Source of the DNA: Chlorobiota bacterium | Lineage (GTDB): Bacteria > Bacteroidota > Ignavibacteria > OLB7 | Direction: 5' to 3' | DNA length: 64,000 nt | Assembly: GCA_016788565.1 (NCBI GenBank) | Contig: JAEUSP010000019.1 | Span: forward strand, 1-64,000 | Shown: one piece after another, positions 60,754 through 64,000 of the stretch | How positions within the stretch are numbered: the stretch's first letter is position 1 | How the letters are laid out: each line of letters starts with the position of its first letter | The notes under the pieces: generated by a model | What the model saw: only the letters and a program-made list of their open reading frames with translations | The model's database searches: none | Told to the model about the DNA's origin: nothing | Translations under genes and position numbers: made by a program

Positions 60754-62112
60754 ATGAAGGATTTTTTACGTGATACCATCGTTGCTTTATCAACAGCTTC
60801 TGGGGAAGCAGCAATTGCTGTTATCCGATTTAGCGGGATAGCGAGCGTTCGGATTGTTGCATCGTTGATAAAACTGCGAAGCAAGAAAGAGCTTAGTTCG
60901 ATTCCTCCAAGAACACTGGTGAACTGTGCTGTTTTAGATAATGGGGCGGTCTTAGACGAAGGCTTGGTTGTTCGCTTTGCTGCTTTGGCATCATATACAG
61001 GCGAGGATTTAGTTGAGCTTCACATTCATGGCAACCCTATCATTGCTGACAGAATACTAGAGCTTAGTATTGAACAAGGTGCACGTATTGCGACTGCTGG
61101 CGAATTTACCCGTCGAGCAGTTCTGAGCGGCAAAATGAGTCTTCTTCAAGCTGAAGCTGTTGGTGCTTTGATTAGTGCTGAGTCTCGGCAATCTGTGTTT
61201 TTAGCACATCACCAGCTACATGGAGAGTTATCTAAACAATTATATAGCTTCCGTGAGCAATTATTATCACTGCTTGCCAGATTAGAACTTGAGCTTGATT
61301 TTGTTGAGGAAGGATATGCCTTTGCTTCGGAGGAAGAAATACAGAGAATTTTGAGTACTATCGGTTTATATGTTGAAGAACTGATTCGAACTTTTCCTAC
61401 ATCAGAGCGGCTATCTCGTGGACCACGGATTCTGTTGTTAGGTCGTCCAAATGCGGGTAAATCAAGCCTTTTCAATGCAATTCTGGGATACTCGCGTTCT
61501 TTAGTAAGCATTACACCTGGTACAACAAGGGATTATCTTGAGGAGCGGTTTGTTCACAATGGGGTAACGATTCGATTAATTGACACAGCAGGGCTACGTA
61601 ATGCAAGTGACGAAATCGAAAAAGAGGGCATCTACCGAGCCTTAGAAATGGTTCCGGTCTGCGATCAAATTCTCTATCTCATAGATTCCACGCAAGCTGC
61701 TACAATCATTGGAGAAACGCAGTTTGTCCATCAGCTCCAACTCCAACACCCTTCTGTTCTTATTACTTCTGTTCTGACTAAGTCAGACCTTTCCTCGAGT
61801 CTGGATGCTAATCATCTCTCTATCTCCATTAAAGACCTCACAACAGTTAAATATTTGCTCGAAGTTTTATCAAAAGACTATAGCACGAAGCAAAATACTT
61901 CTTCGTTGGCTGTGTTAAATATCCGGCAACTGAACCTATTGAAGTATATCCATAAACTTGTTTGTGAGATTCAAGAACAATCTGGTATGCCAACTGAGGT
62001 TTTATCTGCGTTGCTCCGAGAAGTTTTAGTTCCTATTTCAGAGCTAGTGGGAGAGAGTACATCTGAAGATGTGCTTAATAAGGTTTTTGGTTCTTTTTGC
62101 ATTGGGAAGTAA
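60754..62112 (+). CDS. mnmE: tRNA modification GTPase MnmE
   Basis: 452 residues from ATG 60754. The N-terminal tetrahydrofolate-binding region (DTIVALSTASGEAAIAVIRFSG) is followed by a helical domain with an inserted G domain: G1 LGRPNAGKSSLFN, GTTRDYLEE, DTAGLRNASDE, and the C-terminal FGSFCIGK that carries the catalytic Cys. With MnmG it makes 5-carboxymethylaminomethyluridine at the wobble position of several tRNAs. The parS-like site lies directly after the stop. Confidence 0.97.
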   Translation: MKDFLRDTIVALSTASGEAAIAVIRFSGIASVRIVASLIKLRSKKELSSIPPRTLVNCAVLDNGAVLDEGLVVRFAALASYTGEDLVELHIHGNPIIADRILELSIEQGARIATAGEFTRRAVLSGKMSLLQAEAVGALISAESRQSVFLAHHQLHGELSKQLYSFREQLLSLLARLELELDFVEEGYAFASEEEIQRILSTIGLYVEELIRTFPTSERLSRGPRILLLGRPNAGKSSLFNAILGYSRSLVSITPGTTRDYLEERFVHNGVTIRLIDTAGLRNASDEIEKEGIYRALEMVPVCDQILYLIDSTQAATIIGETQFVHQLQLQHPSVLITSVLTKSDLSSSLDANHLSISIKDLTTVKYLLEVLSKDYSTKQNTSSLAVLNIRQLNLLKYIHKLVCEIQEQSGMPTEVLSALLREVLVPISELVGESTSEDVLNKVFGSFCIGK

Positions 62113-62126
62113 GTTCCACGTGAAAC
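62113..62126. promoter_or_regulatory. parS-like ParB-binding site
   Basis: GTTCCACGTGAAAC, one mismatch from the palindromic parS core GTTTCACGTGAAAC. It lies in the 30-base gap between mnmE and mnmG. Confidence 0.75.
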
Positions 62127-62142
62127 CTCAAAAGGCAGCGAT

Positions 62143-63969
62143 ATGAGTAACTATTATGATGTCATCGTGATTGGCGGTGGACATGCAGGAATTGAAGCAG
62201 CATCCGCAGCAGCAAGAATCGGTTGTTCTACCTGCCTGATTACAATGACCATTTCTGCAATTGGGCGATTATCATGTAACCCTGCTATTGGAGGCATGGC
62301 TAAAGGGCAGATTGTTCGTGAAATAGATGCTTTAGGGGGGGAGATGGGGAGACTTGCAGACCTATCCGGAATTCATTTTAAGATGCTGGGAAAATCAAAG
62401 GGGCCAGCGATGTGGTCGCCACGTTCCCAGAATGATAAAGACCTCTATCCATTTTTTGCTCAGAAGCGACTTCAAGAGATTGCAAACCTAATTCTTATAG
62501 AGGGAATTGTTGATGATGTCGGTTTGCAAAACGGTGCTGTTTCTTCAGTCCTGTTGCAAAACGGGCGGCGCATTGAGTGTAAGTCGGTTGTTATTTGTTC
62601 TGGCACTTTTCTATCAAGTCGCCTTCATATTGGTGAGCAATCAAAAATTGGAGGGCGGATTGATGAACCCTCGGCTGAGTCTTTAAGTGAAACCCTACGT
62701 CAATATGGAATCGCTACCGGAAGATTAAAAACAGGCACTCCTCCGAGAATTCGTAAGGATAGTATTGATTGGAACTCTTGCACTCCTGATGTTGGAGATG
62801 CTAATCCATCCCCCTTTTCTCGCGAAACAGAGGCTGTTACTAATCAAATTCAATGCTATCTAACAACAACGACTAAAGACACCCACCAAATTCTTGAATC
62901 AGGGTTTGACCGTTCCCCCATGTTCACAGGCCGGATAACAGGTGCGGGACCGCGATACTGTCCATCAATCGAAGATAAGGTCTATCGTTTTTCAGATAAA
63001 AATGGGCATCAAATCTTTCTTGAGCCTGAAGGTCTTTCAACTGATTCTGTCTATGTTAATGGATTCTCCACCTCTCTTCCTGAGGGCATACAAGAGGATG
63101 CTTTACACACAATTCCCGGTCTAGAGAAATCTCAAATCCTGAGATATGGTTATGCCGTAGAGTATGACTATTTCCCATCCTATCAACTTCAACACTCTCT
63201 TGAAAGCAAGGCTGTTAAAGGGTTGTTTTTCGCCGGGCAAGTTAATGGAACATCCGGGTATGAAGAGGCTGCTGCACAAGGGTTAATAGCTGGCATGAAT
63301 GCAGCACTTGGCATCCAAGGTAAACCTCCAATTGTGTTAGACCGCTCGCAAGCCTATATCGGGGTGTTGATAGATGACTTAGTAAGCCTTACTATCAACG
63401 AGCCATATCGCATGTTTACTTCACGTGCCGAATATCGTTTGCTGTTGCGCCAGGATAATGCAGATATACGATTGACTCATATTGGCTATGAAGCTGGGTT
63501 AGTTGATAGAGAAACAGATAATGCCGTTCAAGCGTTGACAGAGTCAATCGAAACAGCACAATATCTGTTGAAAAACTATCGAATTAAAGAACAAGGTTCC
63601 AATGACCAAGCTGTTTCTCTGTGGCAATTACTCAAGCGTCCAGAAAGTTCGGTACAAACCATTCTTCATCACCTCTCTACTGACTCTCTATTAAGCAGAT
63701 TACTAACAAATGAAAGGCTGATTGAGCAGATAGAAATTGCTGCTCGCTATGATGGATATATTCAGCGTCAATTACAGGAGGTTGAACGATTAAAAGCTAT
63801 CGAAGAAAGCCAATTACCATCAACGATTAATTATAACTCCATCGTTGGTTTATCATCCGAAGGTCGAGAAAAGTTGACACGAGTCAGCCCACGGTCATTA
63901 GGTCAAGCATCAAGGATTAGCGGTGTTTCACGGTCGGATATAGCTATACTTTCAATGTATGTTCGATAG
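62143..63969 (+). CDS. mnmG: tRNA uridine 5-carboxymethylaminomethyl modification enzyme MnmG (GidA)
   Basis: 608 residues, ATG 62143 preceded by AAAGG. The FAD-binding GGGHAGIEAA and the family motifs NPAIGGMAKGQIVREIDALGG and RTPPRI-like KTGTPPRI are present, with the GidA-associated C-terminal domain (LGQASRISGVSRSDIAILSMYV). It partners MnmE. In many bacteria it lies near oriC. The gene is AT-rich relative to the left part of the window. Confidence 0.97.
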   Translation: MSNYYDVIVIGGGHAGIEAASAAARIGCSTCLITMTISAIGRLSCNPAIGGMAKGQIVREIDALGGEMGRLADLSGIHFKMLGKSKGPAMWSPRSQNDKDLYPFFAQKRLQEIANLILIEGIVDDVGLQNGAVSSVLLQNGRRIECKSVVICSGTFLSSRLHIGEQSKIGGRIDEPSAESLSETLRQYGIATGRLKTGTPPRIRKDSIDWNSCTPDVGDANPSPFSRETEAVTNQIQCYLTTTTKDTHQILESGFDRSPMFTGRITGAGPRYCPSIEDKVYRFSDKNGHQIFLEPEGLSTDSVYVNGFSTSLPEGIQEDALHTIPGLEKSQILRYGYAVEYDYFPSYQLQHSLESKAVKGLFFAGQVNGTSGYEEAAAQGLIAGMNAALGIQGKPPIVLDRSQAYIGVLIDDLVSLTINEPYRMFTSRAEYRLLLRQDNADIRLTHIGYEAGLVDRETDNAVQALTESIETAQYLLKNYRIKEQGSNDQAVSLWQLLKRPESSVQTILHHLSTDSLLSRLLTNERLIEQIEIAARYDGYIQRQLQEVERLKAIEESQLPSTINYNSIVGLSSEGREKLTRVSPRSLGQASRISGVSRSDIAILSMYVR

Positions 63970-63982
63970 GGAACGTTTTGAA

Positions 63983-63996
63983 GTTTCACGTGAAAC
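63983..63996. promoter_or_regulatory. parS site (ParB-binding)
   Basis: Perfect parS core GTTTCACGTGAAAC, 14 bases after the mnmG stop and at the window edge. parA and parB would be expected nearby beyond the window. Confidence 0.85.
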
Positions 63997-64000
63997 TATC

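Overview
The window looks like chromosome from a Gram-negative member of the Bacteroidota/Chlorobi assemblage, most plausibly a Kapabacteria- or Ignavibacteria-like lineage. At least five predicted secreted proteins end in a type IX secretion (T9SS) sorting domain. There are genes for lipopolysaccharide and lipoprotein processing (kdsC, lnt, a family 9 glycosyltransferase), many predicted lipoproteins and outer-membrane barrels, and several upstream regions carry TAnnTTTG, the -7 element known from Bacteroidota. The taxonomic placement is inference from content; no rRNA gene is present.

Left part (1-24 kb): a partial, possibly transposase-derived C-terminus; a three-helix membrane protein followed by a KdsC-like phosphatase; a VWA protein; lipoproteins (one with DUF1684); a triple-CHRD secreted protein; polyphosphate kinase; a thioredoxin-fold T9SS cargo; a cluster of two paralogous barrels around a lipoprotein; a TolB-like lipoprotein; an ECF sigma factor followed by a membrane protein of unknown family; an ABC ATPase/DUF218/CPBP protease/RlmI-type methyltransferase run; a family 9 glycosyltransferase; and a tiny protein that is only a signal peptide plus sorting domain.

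Middle (24-54 kb): a histone-like protein with eight AT-hooks in a 213-bp super-repeat, holA, an SRPBCC protein, an Mrp-type ATPase, a coupled pair of large envelope proteins, lnt, a GT4 glycosyltransferase with a heparinase-like T9SS cargo, two OmpA/beta-propeller proteins (one with PorE-like architecture), a 2-oxoacid dehydrogenase E2 with lipA, an ECF sigma/anti-sigma/DUF4097 operon, an M61 peptidase, a histone-deacetylase-family enzyme and serS. Two nearly identical short inverted-repeat elements (MITE-like) sit at 4.5 kb and 48.6 kb in opposite orientation.

Right part (54-64 kb): guaA, pepA, hsp20, dnaK, mnmE and mnmG, nearly all on the plus strand. The 659-bp gap between pepA and hsp20 holds a cluster of DnaA-box-like nonamers followed by AT-rich DNA, and two parS-like sites flank mnmG. 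Together with the mnmE-mnmG pair this marks the right end as the probable replication-origin region of the chromosome. No CRISPR array, tRNA, rRNA or complete insertion sequence was recognised.
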